Source of the DNA: a virus
DNA: 32,441 bases
Reading direction: 5' to 3' (one strand)
Virus record (IMG/VR): IMGVR_UViG_3300046450_001696
Span: 1-32,441 of that record
A program made the position numbers and the translations under genes. Positions 1 through 7,595 of this stretch are shown here, in pieces. The notes below the pieces were generated by a model that saw nothing but the letters and a program-made list of their open reading frames with translations, was not told where the DNA came from and searched no databases. How positions within the stretch are numbered: position 1 is the first letter of the stretch; every line of letters begins with the position of its first letter.

Positions 1-1
1 T

Positions 2-475
2 CTTACTACAAATGAAACTCGCATAGAATATATTGTAGAATTATTAAAAGATATTGTTAAAGGAGGCAATACTTTAGTGCTTGTTAGTCGTATTAAAGCA
101 GGAAAGATGTTGCAGGAAAAACTCGGAGATGAAAGTGTTTTTATATCAGGTGCGGTCAAGTCAGCAGACCGACGAGAACAATACGACGAAGTACAAACTG
201 CTGACAACAAAGTAATTATTGCTACTTACGGTGTTGCATCTGTTGGCATCGATATGCCTAGGATTTTTAATTTAGTCCTTATCGAGCCAGGCAAAAGTTT
301 TGTCCGTGTCATACAGTCAATCGGAAGAGGCATTAGAAAAGCAAAAGATAAAGATTTTGTCCAAGTTTGGGATATAACATCTTCTGCTAAGTTTTCTAAA
401 AGGCATCTTACAGAACGTAAGAAATTTTATAATGAAGCTCGATACCCATACACAATAGAAAAGGTAAGATGGTAA
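2..475 (+). CDS. uvsW: UvsW-like superfamily 2 DNA helicase, C-terminal part (5' truncated)
   Basis: The reading frame is open from the window edge, so only the second RecA-like domain is present. Visible SF2 signatures are motif IV (NTLVLVSRIKAG), a motif V region (IIATYGVASVGIDMP) and motif VI (QSIGRGIRKAKDKD, arginine finger). In T4-like phages UvsW unwinds R-loops and recombination intermediates and helps switch replication from origin-driven to recombination-driven. This role is inferred from the family and from the replication genes downstream. The next gene starts one base after the stop codon, which suggests co-transcription. A different SF2 helicase of the same general type cannot be excluded without the N-terminal Walker motifs. 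Confidence 0.82.
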   Translation, partial: LTTNETRIEYIVELLKDIVKGGNTLVLVSRIKAGKMLQEKLGDESVFISGAVKSADRREQYDEVQTADNKVIIATYGVASVGIDMPRIFNLVLIEPGKSFVRVIQSIGRGIRKAKDKDFVQVWDITSSAKFSKRHLTERKKFYNEARYPYTIEKVRW

Positions 476-476
476 T

Positions 477-977
477 ATGTTAGTACACACACTCGAAGAT
501 GGTATATATGATATCGATCGTATACCTGAATTAATAGATGATGTTCGTTATGCAGTCTTAGATTATAGTGATGCAAATAATCCAGATTACATATATTGTC
601 CATTGGTATTTCTTGAAAGTTTTAGTACACCTTGTTTAGACGTTAATATTGGCGGATTTAAATTTTTAATGCCGTTGGATTGGTATATTATTATAGCTGA
701 CAAGTATACAGGTGAATGCGAATTGATATCATTAGTACATACACAAGGTAGACAATTTTCTGCATTTTGTCTTGATATGAGTGGTTCGATAATGCCTGAC
801 TTTGGTACATTGGATGTTGTAAATGTTTATAATGAAAAGAAATGGTATGTACCAAAACTTAAAATAGGACATTTACTTGCGGTTCCGTTATCGTCAGACT
901 CAAATATTTGTGCTTTTTTTGCAAAGGATATACAAAAAATACCAGAGATTTTGGATTTTGAAAAGCTATGGATGTAA
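477..977 (+). CDS. hypothetical protein, 166 aa
   Basis: I do not recognise the family. The protein is acidic and rich in aromatic and beta-branched residues, with no signal peptide and no membrane segment, and looks like a compact soluble beta-rich domain. The start ATG lies one base after the helicase stop, so it is probably translated with the helicase. Its stop codon lies inside the stem of the hairpin at 975-1000, so this is the last gene of the leading transcript. Its position between a recombination helicase and a virion-type gene gives no firm functional hint. Confidence 0.7.
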   Translation: MLVHTLEDGIYDIDRIPELIDDVRYAVLDYSDANNPDYIYCPLVFLESFSTPCLDVNIGGFKFLMPLDWYIIIADKYTGECELISLVHTQGRQFSAFCLDMSGSIMPDFGTLDVVNVYNEKKWYVPKLKIGHLLAVPLSSDSNICAFFAKDIQKIPEILDFEKLWM

Positions 978-1000
978 AGGGGAACTAATGCCCCCCTTTA
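975..1000. terminator. hairpin terminator between convergent genes
   Basis: An 8-bp perfect stem, TAAAGGGG paired with CCCCTTTA around a 10-nt loop, lies in the 29-bp gap between a + gene and a - gene. The stem ends in A/T runs on both sides, so it could stop transcription from either direction. The + strand gene's TAA stop is the first part of the stem. Confidence 0.7.
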
Positions 1001-1006
1001 TGGTTA

Positions 1007-1405
1007 TCAATCAGCTTCAAAATCGTCAGCGGCGGTAAAACTTTCGTCTGTACCAGCTTCTTCAATTTCCACTGCATCATCTGAGGCCGAGGTTGTAAAT
1101 GTCCATCGAGAGGAACTTCCTGAATCAAGAAGTACTCTATGACCAGTCATTTTAGTGACTTGGCGAATTGTTCCGCCATCGTCCTTTACTGTGACAGTCA
1201 TTTCACCGGCAACCAAAGCACCTTGTGCTTTGTCAACTAATTTGCAAGTTGCATAAGTTGAGCCATCATAACATTTATATCTACGTGAGCCTTTTTGCTT
1301 CACTATCCAGCCGTTTACTTCTGCGGCTCCGGTATGAAACCGACATTTTAATTCGTTACCAGCATCTGGTGAACCTAAATGTCGTTTATTAATTGGTCTT
1401 CCCAT
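1007..1405 (-). CDS. virion-type small protein, 'MGRPINKR' family, 132 aa
   Basis: The start is placed at 1405 rather than at the longer in-frame ATG (1465), because a strong AGGAG ribosome site sits about 8 nt upstream and the protein then begins MGRPINKRHLG, a beginning I associate with small proteins of marine T4-like phages. The rest is beta-rich: a central IVKQKGSRRYK segment, a VTKMTGHRVLLDSG segment and an acidic tail. Codon use is more GC-rich than the neighbours', as in highly expressed structural genes. A late-promoter match on this strand lies about 85 nt upstream (1490-1497). The function is unknown; a virion or packaged role is inferred from promoter type and expression signals. 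Confidence 0.72.
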   Translation of the reverse strand: MGRPINKRHLGSPDAGNELKCRFHTGAAEVNGWIVKQKGSRRYKCYDGSTYATCKLVDKAQGALVAGEMTVTVKDDGGTIRQVTKMTGHRVLLDSGSSSRWTFTTSASDDAVEIEEAGTDESFTAADDFEAD

Positions 1406-1455
1406 TTGTTTTCTCCTATTACGGGTTCTAACCGTTACGGGGTGGTGCCCCATAA

Positions 1456-1474
1456 AAGGTTGCAAAACAACCTT
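1456..1474. promoter_or_regulatory. inverted repeat overlapping a -35 box (possible operator or hairpin)
   Basis: A perfect 7-bp inverted repeat, AAGGTTG-caaaa-CAACCTT, covers the -35 hexamer (1460-1465) of the + strand promoter. It also lies in the 5' leader of the minus-strand gene starting at 1405. It could be a repressor site for the + promoter or an RNA hairpin for the minus transcript. Confidence 0.45.
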
Positions 1475-1488
1475 GTTTCGTGTATAAT
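1460..1488 (+). promoter_or_regulatory. sigma70-like promoter for the clamp-loader gene
   Basis: TTGCAA (1460-1465), a 17-bp spacer, then a perfect TATAAT (1483-1488). The expected start of transcription (about 1495) is only a few bases before the ATG at 1498, so the mRNA would be leaderless or nearly so. No Shine-Dalgarno site is visible for this gene, which agrees. Confidence 0.65.
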
Positions 1489-1489
1489 A

Positions 1490-1497
1490 TATTTATT
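1490..1497 (-). promoter_or_regulatory. late-promoter-like AATAAATA
   Basis: On the minus strand this reads AATAAATA, one base from the T4 late consensus TATAAATA. It points toward the virion-type gene at 1405-1007 with a leader of roughly 75 nt. It overlaps the + strand early-type promoter, so the two directions may be used at different infection stages. Confidence 0.5.
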
Positions 1498-1926
1498 ATG
1501 AAAAAGATTGATCTCAAGTCTATGCTAGGTGCAGTAGATAGGCGTAATAAAGAATTCTACAGCCAGCTATCTGATGAACAAAAGAAAGAGTTTAGTCCGT
1601 TCATGGTAATGCGTTGGACAAGTTCTATTAAGGGTAGTAAGCAATTGCAGGAGCATTATTTAGAGTTGACAAATGAATTTTTGAATAAAGATTTTTCTGT
1701 TTTATATAAACATAAAGAGTTATGTTGGATGTTAGCGTCGATAATTGGTATTGGAAAAAATCAGTATCATCCTTGGATAGGTGTTAGTAAAAAAACTAAA
1801 AAAGAAAAACTGATAGAGAGATTCAGTTTATTATATCCAAGTTTAAACCAAGATGAAATAGATATATTGTTAAGTGATAAAAAAGCAGTTCAAAATATGA
1901 TAGACCAAATAGATGGCAAAATTTAA
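1498..1926 (+). CDS. 62: clamp-loader small subunit (gp62-like), 142 aa
   Basis: The start is set at the ATG at 1498, a few bases after a strong promoter; an upstream in-frame GTG would lie before the expected transcript start. The segment from FSPFMVMRWTSSI through NEFLNKDF to a GKNQYHPWI end has the layout of the phage gp62 family: a PF-V-R stretch, then NE-N, then a basic K-WI ending. In T4, gp62 joins four gp44 ATPases to load the gp45 sliding clamp. At 142 residues it is shorter than T4 gp62 (187). No gp44 or gp45 lies in this window. The 3' end overlaps the next gene by 14 bases. The family call is by pattern and moderately sure. Confidence 0.6.
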   Translation: MKKIDLKSMLGAVDRRNKEFYSQLSDEQKKEFSPFMVMRWTSSIKGSKQLQEHYLELTNEFLNKDFSVLYKHKELCWMLASIIGIGKNQYHPWIGVSKKTKKEKLIERFSLLYPSLNQDEIDILLSDKKAVQNMIDQIDGKI

Positions 1927-2599
1927 ATGTATCTTTTGTAATAGATCGTTTGTTAAAGAAACAACATTAGCATCGCATTCTTGTCCAAAAAAATTATACC
2001 ATGGTGATAAGGATGAGAAGTATATGATTGTAGCCATATGGTGTTATAATAAGTTTCTTGCAAGGAATACATATAAGCAGGCTACTATTACAAAGTTTTT
2101 AGAATCGCGACATTATATGGAGTTTATTAAGTTCGCTAGGTATGTGTTGGAAGCACGTATTAAAGGTTATCAAGACTTTATGGAATGGTTATGTGACAAT
2201 AATGTAAAAGTTGATCATTGGCGAAAGGAAGCAACATATGGTAAATTTATTAAACAACACGGACTCAAAGAATCGTGTCAACGAGCATTAGAAAAATTTG
2301 TATTATGTATACAAGAATGGGCAGACGAACAAAATAAACCAATACAGGATTTTTATATTAAGGCTAATTCGCCAACAATATTAAAACTTATACGTGATGG
2401 TAAATTAAGTTTATGGATAGCAGTTGGCACTGATATTGGAAAGCAATTACTATCTAAGATGGAAGATAGTGAACTTAAACATTTAGATGAATGGCTTGGT
2501 GATGACTTGAACAAATGGAGTCGTTTAATTAGCAAACACCAAGAAGATATTAATTGGGCAAATAGTGTTCTAAAAGAAATGAAGTTTAATGGCGTTTAA
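1913..2599 (+). CDS. zinc-finger-bearing helical protein, 228 aa
   Basis: The N-terminus carries a putative zinc finger: C6-x2-C9, then H22 and C24 (CIFC ... LASHSC), followed by an about 200-residue helical, Trp- and Lys-rich region. Proteins of this shape recur in marine T4-like phages as conserved hypotheticals, as far as I recall. It sits inside the replication operon and overlaps both neighbours (gp62-like upstream, DnaE-like fragment downstream), so it is co-expressed with replication proteins. A DNA- or protein-binding role in replication or late transcription is plausible but unproven. Confidence 0.7.
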   Translation: MAKFKCIFCNRSFVKETTLASHSCPKKLYHGDKDEKYMIVAIWCYNKFLARNTYKQATITKFLESRHYMEFIKFARYVLEARIKGYQDFMEWLCDNNVKVDHWRKEATYGKFIKQHGLKESCQRALEKFVLCIQEWADEQNKPIQDFYIKANSPTILKLIRDGKLSLWIAVGTDIGKQLLSKMEDSELKHLDEWLGDDLNKWSRLISKHQEDINWANSVLKEMKFNGV

Positions 2600-3137
2600 T
2601 ACTGATGTTGATATAGATGTAGCAGACAGGGATAAAGTATTAGAGTTGTTTAAGCATGTTCCGGCAAAGCTAACAGATAATAAGAAACATAAAACTGGCG
2701 TTTATTTTCATAATGTACCAGCTGATTATTTAAATGGTACTTGTATTATTGATTATAAACAAGCCGATGATCTTGGATTTTTTAAACTAGATGTAATTAA
2801 TAATAGTGCATACAAAAATATAGATTCAAACAAGTTAGATGAATTAATATTCGAAGATCCTAATTGGGATTTATTGCTTGATCCAACAATAGTTAGTAAG
2901 TTATTTCATGTACATGATCATTTGGATATACTTCAAAAGTTACGACCAAGAAGTGTAGAACAATTAGCGGCAGTACTAGCAATAATTAGACCTGCAAAGC
3001 GACACTTGTCAAATCATAATTGGAACAAAATATTAGAAGTAGTGTGGGTTAAACCAACTGATGGTACATATTATTTTAAAAAATCTCATGCTATAAGTTA
3101 TGCAATACTAATTGTAATGCAATTAAATAGCTTATAA
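2589..3137 (+). CDS. short protein resembling the palm-end and fingers of DNA polymerase III alpha (DnaE)
   Basis: The 182 residues line up by eye with the later half of the bacterial DnaE core. LGFFKLDVINNSAY (about 62-75) matches the E. coli GLVKFDFLGLRTL strand that holds the third catalytic Asp. A Leu/Pro-rich stretch ending LAAVLAIIRPA matches the ALVALFRPG helix region. FKKSHAISYAILIVMQL near the end matches FNKSHSAAYALVSYQTL. The PDxDxDF strand with the first two catalytic aspartates and the PHP domain are absent, so it is unlikely to polymerise DNA by itself. It overlaps both flanking genes (ATG within the previous 3' end; TAATG junction downstream). Possible roles are a replisome-binding decoy or a structural partner of the phage polymerase. 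Confidence 0.6.
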   Translation: MAFNTDVDIDVADRDKVLELFKHVPAKLTDNKKHKTGVYFHNVPADYLNGTCIIDYKQADDLGFFKLDVINNSAYKNIDSNKLDELIFEDPNWDLLLDPTIVSKLFHVHDHLDILQKLRPRSVEQLAAVLAIIRPAKRHLSNHNWNKILEVVWVKPTDGTYYFKKSHAISYAILIVMQLNSL

Positions 3138-3841
3138 TGGAAAAAGCAATAAACGAAGTAAAAAAACAAGGATATACAGTTATACCTAATTTTGTAGATA
3201 GCACTACTATTACTAAATTAAAAGAATTATGTGATAGTTTACCACCTTGTAGAGGCGCAGTAAGTGCTGGCTGGACTCTTGCCGATCCGTGGAAGCTACC
3301 GTGGTTGTTTTATTATACTGCACAAATACATGATAGTGATATTCTTAATTTAATCAAAGAAAAATTATCACCAATTTGTACTGACTTATTAGGACCATTT
3401 ACTTTTCGTGCAACTGATTTTATTGTAAATTGTTCTCATTCCAACAGACAAAAAGAACTTATATATAGACCACATGTAGATACACCTTATAGATTTTGGG
3501 AATTCAAAGATAGAACAGATTTAATTGGAATGCAAATAGCTATCACTATTGATGAGCTTACAGAAAAAAATGGCGGCACAGCATTTGTACCAGGGTCACA
3601 TGTGATAACATATGATTTAAATGAGTTAGGAAAAAATACAGATCACGAAAAATATATGGACTTCTTTTTAGATAATAACAAACAACATATCGCACCACCA
3701 GGAACTTTAATTCTATGGGATGGTCGATTATTACATAGCACAATGCCAAATACTACAGATAATAACAGAAGACTTTTGTTAATAAATGCAGTAAGTAACT
3801 CAGTATGTGATCAACTAGATAAAATTGATCCAATTAACTAG
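3137..3841 (+). CDS. phytanoyl-CoA dioxygenase (PhyH)-type Fe(II)/2-oxoglutarate oxygenase
   Basis: A 234-residue double-stranded beta-helix enzyme. The facial triad is visible as H113-x-D115 (RPHVDTPYR) and distal H200 (GRLLHSTMPN), followed by R211/R212 to bind 2-oxoglutarate. The GGTAFVPGSH segment before the last strands is typical of PhyH proteins. Such enzymes hydroxylate small molecules or side chains; the substrate cannot be told from sequence. Its ATG overlaps the TAA of the DnaE-like gene, so it belongs to the replication transcript. It meets the next gene head-on with an 8-bp overlap. 2OG oxygenases are frequent in marine T4-like phages. Confidence 0.88.
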   Translation: MEKAINEVKKQGYTVIPNFVDSTTITKLKELCDSLPPCRGAVSAGWTLADPWKLPWLFYYTAQIHDSDILNLIKEKLSPICTDLLGPFTFRATDFIVNCSHSNRQKELIYRPHVDTPYRFWEFKDRTDLIGMQIAITIDELTEKNGGTAFVPGSHVITYDLNELGKNTDHEKYMDFFLDNNKQHIAPPGTLILWDGRLLHSTMPNTTDNNRRLLLINAVSNSVCDQLDKIDPIN

Positions 3842-4202
3842 ATTTTTGTACTAGTTCGATTGTTCTTCGCTTAGTTTTTTTTCCGGAAAAGTTGAACAAA
3901 TTTATTTCGTGTCCCTTTTCGATTATTACATTTTTTGCTGTTAAAACTGTTAAGTAAGGATAAAATTTTTTCATTTGTTTATGAAGAAACAATGTAATGG
4001 GAATACGTCTGTTTGATTCCCACCACCAAGTTTCACCTAATGAAATAAATTCTTCTTTTAACTTTTTATCTTTAATTAAACTGTAATCATAAAACATAAT
4101 AAATGCCGTATCGTTTTGTTGAATGATACCGACGTGTTCTTTATCATTAGATTTGATTATACTCAAAAAAGGAAAGCGTTTTAAAATTTGTTCATATTCC
4201 AT
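3834..4202 (-). CDS. conserved hypothetical protein, 122 aa
   Basis: Begins MEYEQILKRFPFL and contains an ETWWWESNRRIPI segment and a basic end (KKTKRRTIELVQ). I recall similar short proteins from marine T4-like phages without any known role. It is soluble, with no catalytic motif that I can see. It is convergent with the oxygenase gene (8-bp overlap) and divergent from the structural gene at 4231. Its start codon overlaps the late-promoter-like box of that gene, so the two directions may interfere. Confidence 0.75.
   Translation of the reverse strand: MEYEQILKRFPFLSIIKSNDKEHVGIIQQNDTAFIMFYDYSLIKDKKLKEEFISLGETWWWESNRRIPITLFLHKQMKKFYPYLTVLTAKNVIIEKGHEINLFNFSGKKTKRRTIELVQKSS
3836..3856. terminator. 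hairpin in the convergent gene overlap
   Basis: AACTAG, a 9-nt T-rich loop, then CTAGTT, centred on the overlapping 3' ends of two convergent genes. It is short (6 bp), and the T-rich tract lies in the loop rather than after the stem, so it is only a possible bidirectional terminator. Confidence 0.3.
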
Positions 4203-4207
4203 AAATA
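4200..4207 (+). promoter_or_regulatory. late-promoter-like CATAAATA
   Basis: One mismatch to the T4 late consensus TATAAATA, 23 nt before the GTG start of the structural-type gene at 4231. An ATGGGGT segment between them may serve as a weak ribosome site. Confidence 0.5.
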
Positions 4208-4230
4208 TTACATAATGGGGTTAAATCACT

Positions 4231-5007
4231 GTGAATATTTATACAATAGCAAACACGTTTTACTTAGAAGATTCCCCAGGAAAAGGTGCCTTGACAATGC
4301 AAGCAGGAAATGTTAAACTAATTAAATCAGTTGAAAATACGGTTAATTTTCAAGTTAAAAATAAAGATAGAAAACCGATTCAGATAGATAACGTATCTGT
4401 GTATGCTAATATTGTGAGTAATAGCGGAACACTAATAAAAAATGTTCAATGTACTAAACATATCAGTACTAAAGGTAGTTTTGATTTAGTTACTGCCGCT
4501 AGTGATTTTGAACATATCGATCCCGGTATGTATCGTTTAAGTTTTTATACTCAAGATACGGTCGGAACTAAAAAGCCATTGTTTACAAATTTAGCTGGTA
4601 CTGGTAATTTAAATGTTGAAATTGAGGATTCCATTATAGTATCTCCAGTAGATAGTATTTCAACTTCGACTTTTATTGAAACTGGAACTAGTACAGGTAT
4701 ATTTGATTCAGAACCAATACGAGTATACGATGCGGCTGATAAGCATGGGCTAATTACTTTTGTAACTTACCTAGATAATTATTTTGGACAAGTGTCAGTA
4801 TTTGGAACATTAGATGATACATATACTATGAGTAGTTCTTGGTTTGCAGTACCACTAGGTGCTGTTACTGATTATGTTGATTATACATCAGCAACAACTA
4901 AATTAGATCCATTTAATTTGACATTAGCCGTAAAATATATAAAATTTAGGCATGTACCTAATGTAAGTAATACAGGTTCAATAACTAAAATCTTAATACG
5001 AGCGTGA
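4231..5007 (+). CDS. probable virion structural protein, 258 aa
   Basis: GTG start, supported by the upstream late-promoter box and by no better in-frame start. The protein is low in Cys, rich in Thr, Ser, Val and Asn, and predicted beta-rich throughout. It contains stretches such as VNFQVKNKDRKPIQI and PGMYRLSFYTQD that look like immunoglobulin-like or fibre-type strands. I do not recognise the exact family; a neck, tail or head decoration role is inferred. Its TGA stop overlaps the GTG start of the primase gene (GTGA), so a late gene is translationally linked to a replication gene, which is an unusual arrangement. Confidence 0.6.
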   Translation: MNIYTIANTFYLEDSPGKGALTMQAGNVKLIKSVENTVNFQVKNKDRKPIQIDNVSVYANIVSNSGTLIKNVQCTKHISTKGSFDLVTAASDFEHIDPGMYRLSFYTQDTVGTKKPLFTNLAGTGNLNVEIEDSIIVSPVDSISTSTFIETGTSTGIFDSEPIRVYDAADKHGLITFVTYLDNYFGQVSVFGTLDDTYTMSSSWFAVPLGAVTDYVDYTSATTKLDPFNLTLAVKYIKFRHVPNVSNTGSITKILIRA

Positions 5008-5996
5008 TACTAGATTACGTTAAAACATTACTTCCGATAAACATAAAAGTTAGTCCTAGTGGATGGCATACCTTGAATTGTCCGGTGTGCATTCATAATG
5101 GACAATCACGGCCCGATACACGGAAACGTGGAGGATTCAATTTTCCAAATAGCGATTCAGTTGTTTATCATTGTTTTAATTGTGGTTTCAAAACATCATG
5201 GTTACCTGGTAGAAAAATTACATCTAAGTTTAGAATATTATTAACTAGCCTTGGTGCAACTGATAACGATATTAAAAAACTTGTACTTGCTTCAATGCAA
5301 ATACAGTCTACAAGCGAACGTGTTACATTTGATTCATTAGCAATACCAGGACAATGGAAGGAAGAAGCACTTCCGATTAATTCTAAACCATTACTTAAAT
5401 GTACAATAACTGATGCGTTTACTAAAGCATTAAAGTATCTTGAAAAACGTAGTTTAATGGATGCTGGAAATTGGTATTATACTGACACCAAAGCATTTAA
5501 TTTAGATGAACGTGTTATTTTACCATTTGAATATAATAATAAAATTGTTGGATATACTGCAAGATTAACTAAACGCCCTAAGTCAAATAGCATACCAAAA
5601 TATATTACAAAGTCACCACAAAGTTTTTTATTTAACTATGATAAACAAACTAATGTTAAATATACGATTGTATGCGAAGGACCGTTTGATGCATTAATGG
5701 TAAATGGTGTTGCAGTCTGTGGTAATCATTGCAATAGTAGACAGATAGATTTATTAAATCATTTACCAACAAAGAAAATAGTTGTGCCAGATAAAGACGG
5801 TAAAGACTCTAATTTAATGGATGTGGCTATAGAAAATAAATGGCACATTAGTTTACCTGAGTGGCCCAACGAAGTTAAAGATATATGCGATGCCGTAGCA
5901 TATTATGGACGACTTGAGGCTTTGCTTACAATTTTGTATGCAAAGGAATATAATAAGATTAAAATTAAAATAAAGCAGAAAAAATGGCTGAGGTAG
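5004..5996 (+). CDS. 61: DNA primase (gp61-like: zinc-binding plus Toprim domains)
   Basis: The 330-residue primase makes RNA primers for lagging-strand synthesis, working with the helicase encoded next. The zinc-binding domain is clear: C26-x2-C29 (NCPVCI) and C57-x2-C60 (HCFNCG). A Toprim fold follows: the catalytic Glu in VCEGPFDALM (E225) and a DxD in VVPDKDGKDS (D263, D265). Length matches T4 gp61 (about 340). The start is a GTG overlapping the preceding stop, and its 3' end overlaps the helicase start by 13 bases, which supports coupled production of the two primosome subunits. Confidence 0.88.
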   Translation: MILDYVKTLLPINIKVSPSGWHTLNCPVCIHNGQSRPDTRKRGGFNFPNSDSVVYHCFNCGFKTSWLPGRKITSKFRILLTSLGATDNDIKKLVLASMQIQSTSERVTFDSLAIPGQWKEEALPINSKPLLKCTITDAFTKALKYLEKRSLMDAGNWYYTDTKAFNLDERVILPFEYNNKIVGYTARLTKRPKSNSIPKYITKSPQSFLFNYDKQTNVKYTIVCEGPFDALMVNGVAVCGNHCNSRQIDLLNHLPTKKIVVPDKDGKDSNLMDVAIENKWHISLPEWPNEVKDICDAVAYYGRLEALLTILYAKEYNKIKIKIKQKKWLR

Positions 5997-7348
5997 ATTA
6001 CACATACGATTTACAGAAACTGTTTATAGAGTTTCTAATTACAGATCCAGAATTATATGCAAGATGTAGAAACATTTGCGATTCGGATTTTTTTGATGCA
6101 ACACTTAGAGAGAGTGTTGCATTCTTACAAGACTATGCAGATGAACATTCAGCAGTCCCGTCAGTTGATATATTAAACGCAAAATCAAATAAGAAATTTG
6201 AAAAAGTAACAATTACTAAGCATGAAATTGATTGGTTTTTAGGAGAGTTCGAACAATTCTGTAAACATAAAGCATTAGAAAAAGCAATTATTGAATCTGC
6301 TGATTTGCTCGAAACACAAGAGTATGGTGCAGTTGAAGGCATTATTAAAACAGCAGTTGAAATAGGATTAACAAAAAACTTAGGAACAGACTATTGGGAC
6401 GATCCAATGTCAAGATTAAAACTGTTAAGAGATCATAATGGTAGTGCAAGCACAGGATGGAAAACAATTGATGACAAATTATATGGTGGGTTTAACAGAG
6501 GAGAGCTTTCAATATTCGCAGGCGGAAGCGGAGCAGGAAAGAGTCTGTTTCTGCAAAACTTAGCACTTAATTGGGTCGAAGCTGGATTTAATGTTTTATA
6601 TGTTAGTTTAGAATTAAGTGAAGGACTTACATCAATGCGTCTTGATAGCATGATAACTGGATATTCAACTAGGGAAATATTTAAAAATTTAGACGATGTT
6701 GAGTTAAAAGTTAAAATGGCGGCAAAGAAAAAAGGACAATTACAAATTGTGCAACTACCAAATGGATGCACCGTAAATCATATTAAAGTATATATTAAAG
6801 AGTATATGACACAAACAGGCATAGAACCTCAATGTGTACTAATAGATTATTTGGATTTAATGATGCCGGCTCAACGTAAAGTACCACCAAGTGATTTGTT
6901 TATTAAAGATAAATTTGTCAGTGAAGAACTTAGAAACTTTGCAATTGAAGGTAACTATTTGTTTGCTACAGCATCGCAATTAAACAGAGGCGCAGTAGAT
7001 GAAATTGAATTTGATCATAGTCATATTGCAGGAGGTATTAGTAAAATACAAACAGCAGATAATGTTATAGCTATTTTTTCTAGTAGAATAATGCGAGAGC
7101 GTGGACGAACACAAGTACAGTTTATGAAAACAAGAAGTTCAGCAGGAGTAGGACAGAAAGTTGAGTTGGAATTTAATATAGACACATTAAGAATATCTGA
7201 TTTATCTGAAGATATGGACGAAACTCCGCAAGAAAACTTGTATGATAGATTAAAACTGTCATCTAGCATGAGAGACGATACACCAAAAGATCAGGTTCCA
7301 ATAGATCAAACTGATAGATTAAAAGCAATGATTAAAAAAATTAATTAG
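5984..7348 (+). CDS. 41: replicative DNA helicase (gp41/DnaB family)
   Basis: The 454-residue RecA-fold hexameric helicase translocates 5' to 3' on the lagging strand with the primase. It has a DnaB-like helical N-terminal domain (1-130), Walker A GGSGAGKS at 180-187, a Walker B strand VLIDYLDL at about 285-292, a sensor-type TASQLNRG segment, and an arginine-finger-like QFMKTRSS region. The C-terminal tail (about 405-454) is polar and acidic and probably disordered. The length is close to T4 gp41 (475). It overlaps the primase upstream and the convergent short gene downstream by 8 bp. Confidence 0.93.
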   Translation: MAEVDYTYDLQKLFIEFLITDPELYARCRNICDSDFFDATLRESVAFLQDYADEHSAVPSVDILNAKSNKKFEKVTITKHEIDWFLGEFEQFCKHKALEKAIIESADLLETQEYGAVEGIIKTAVEIGLTKNLGTDYWDDPMSRLKLLRDHNGSASTGWKTIDDKLYGGFNRGELSIFAGGSGAGKSLFLQNLALNWVEAGFNVLYVSLELSEGLTSMRLDSMITGYSTREIFKNLDDVELKVKMAAKKKGQLQIVQLPNGCTVNHIKVYIKEYMTQTGIEPQCVLIDYLDLMMPAQRKVPPSDLFIKDKFVSEELRNFAIEGNYLFATASQLNRGAVDEIEFDHSHIAGGISKIQTADNVIAIFSSRIMRERGRTQVQFMKTRSSAGVGQKVELEFNIDTLRISDLSEDMDETPQENLYDRLKLSSSMRDDTPKDQVPIDQTDRLKAMIKKIN

Positions 7349-7568
7349 TTGATAGTATAGTAAGATATTGTAACAATGCTTGACTTTGTTCGCGGGTCAT
7401 TTGCCGACCTCCACCGAGTGCATTAAATGCCTCTTTTAATTCATCAGCCGCTTGCGGATTTTGAAATACTTGACCGACAACTTCGTCAACTTTTATAACA
7501 AGGGACTGCATGTTAATTGGCGGTGGTTCTGGTGGTGTTGGTTGTTCGATAATATGTGTCAATTTCAT
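7341..7568 (-). CDS. short hypothetical protein, 75 aa
   Basis: The start is most likely the ATG at 7568 (MKLTHIIEQ); a longer frame begins at 7601. A Pro-rich linker (PTPPEPPP) is followed by a helical domain containing NPQAADELKEAFNALGGGRQMT. No known family is recognised. The start codon falls on the palindromic late-promoter element, and no good Shine-Dalgarno site is seen, so its expression mode is unclear. It is convergent with the helicase gene. Confidence 0.55.
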   Translation of the reverse strand: MKLTHIIEQPTPPEPPPINMQSLVIKVDEVVGQVFQNPQAADELKEAFNALGGGRQMTREQSQALLQYLTILSTN

Positions 7569-7581
7569 ATAAATATTTATA
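7568..7581. promoter_or_regulatory. palindromic (two-way) late promoter TATAAATATTTATA
   Basis: A perfect 14-bp palindrome in which each strand reads TATAAATA, the exact T4 late -10 consensus. The + direction fits the gene at 7596 (about 20 nt downstream). In the - direction transcription would begin just inside the start of the short minus gene. Confidence 0.7.
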
Positions 7582-7595
7582 ACAGGACGCACCAA

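Noticed and set aside
7452-7595. Upstream extension of the 84-aa gene
   Set aside because: It would start before the perfect late promoter and overlap the minus gene fully; the ATG at 7596 has the better position.
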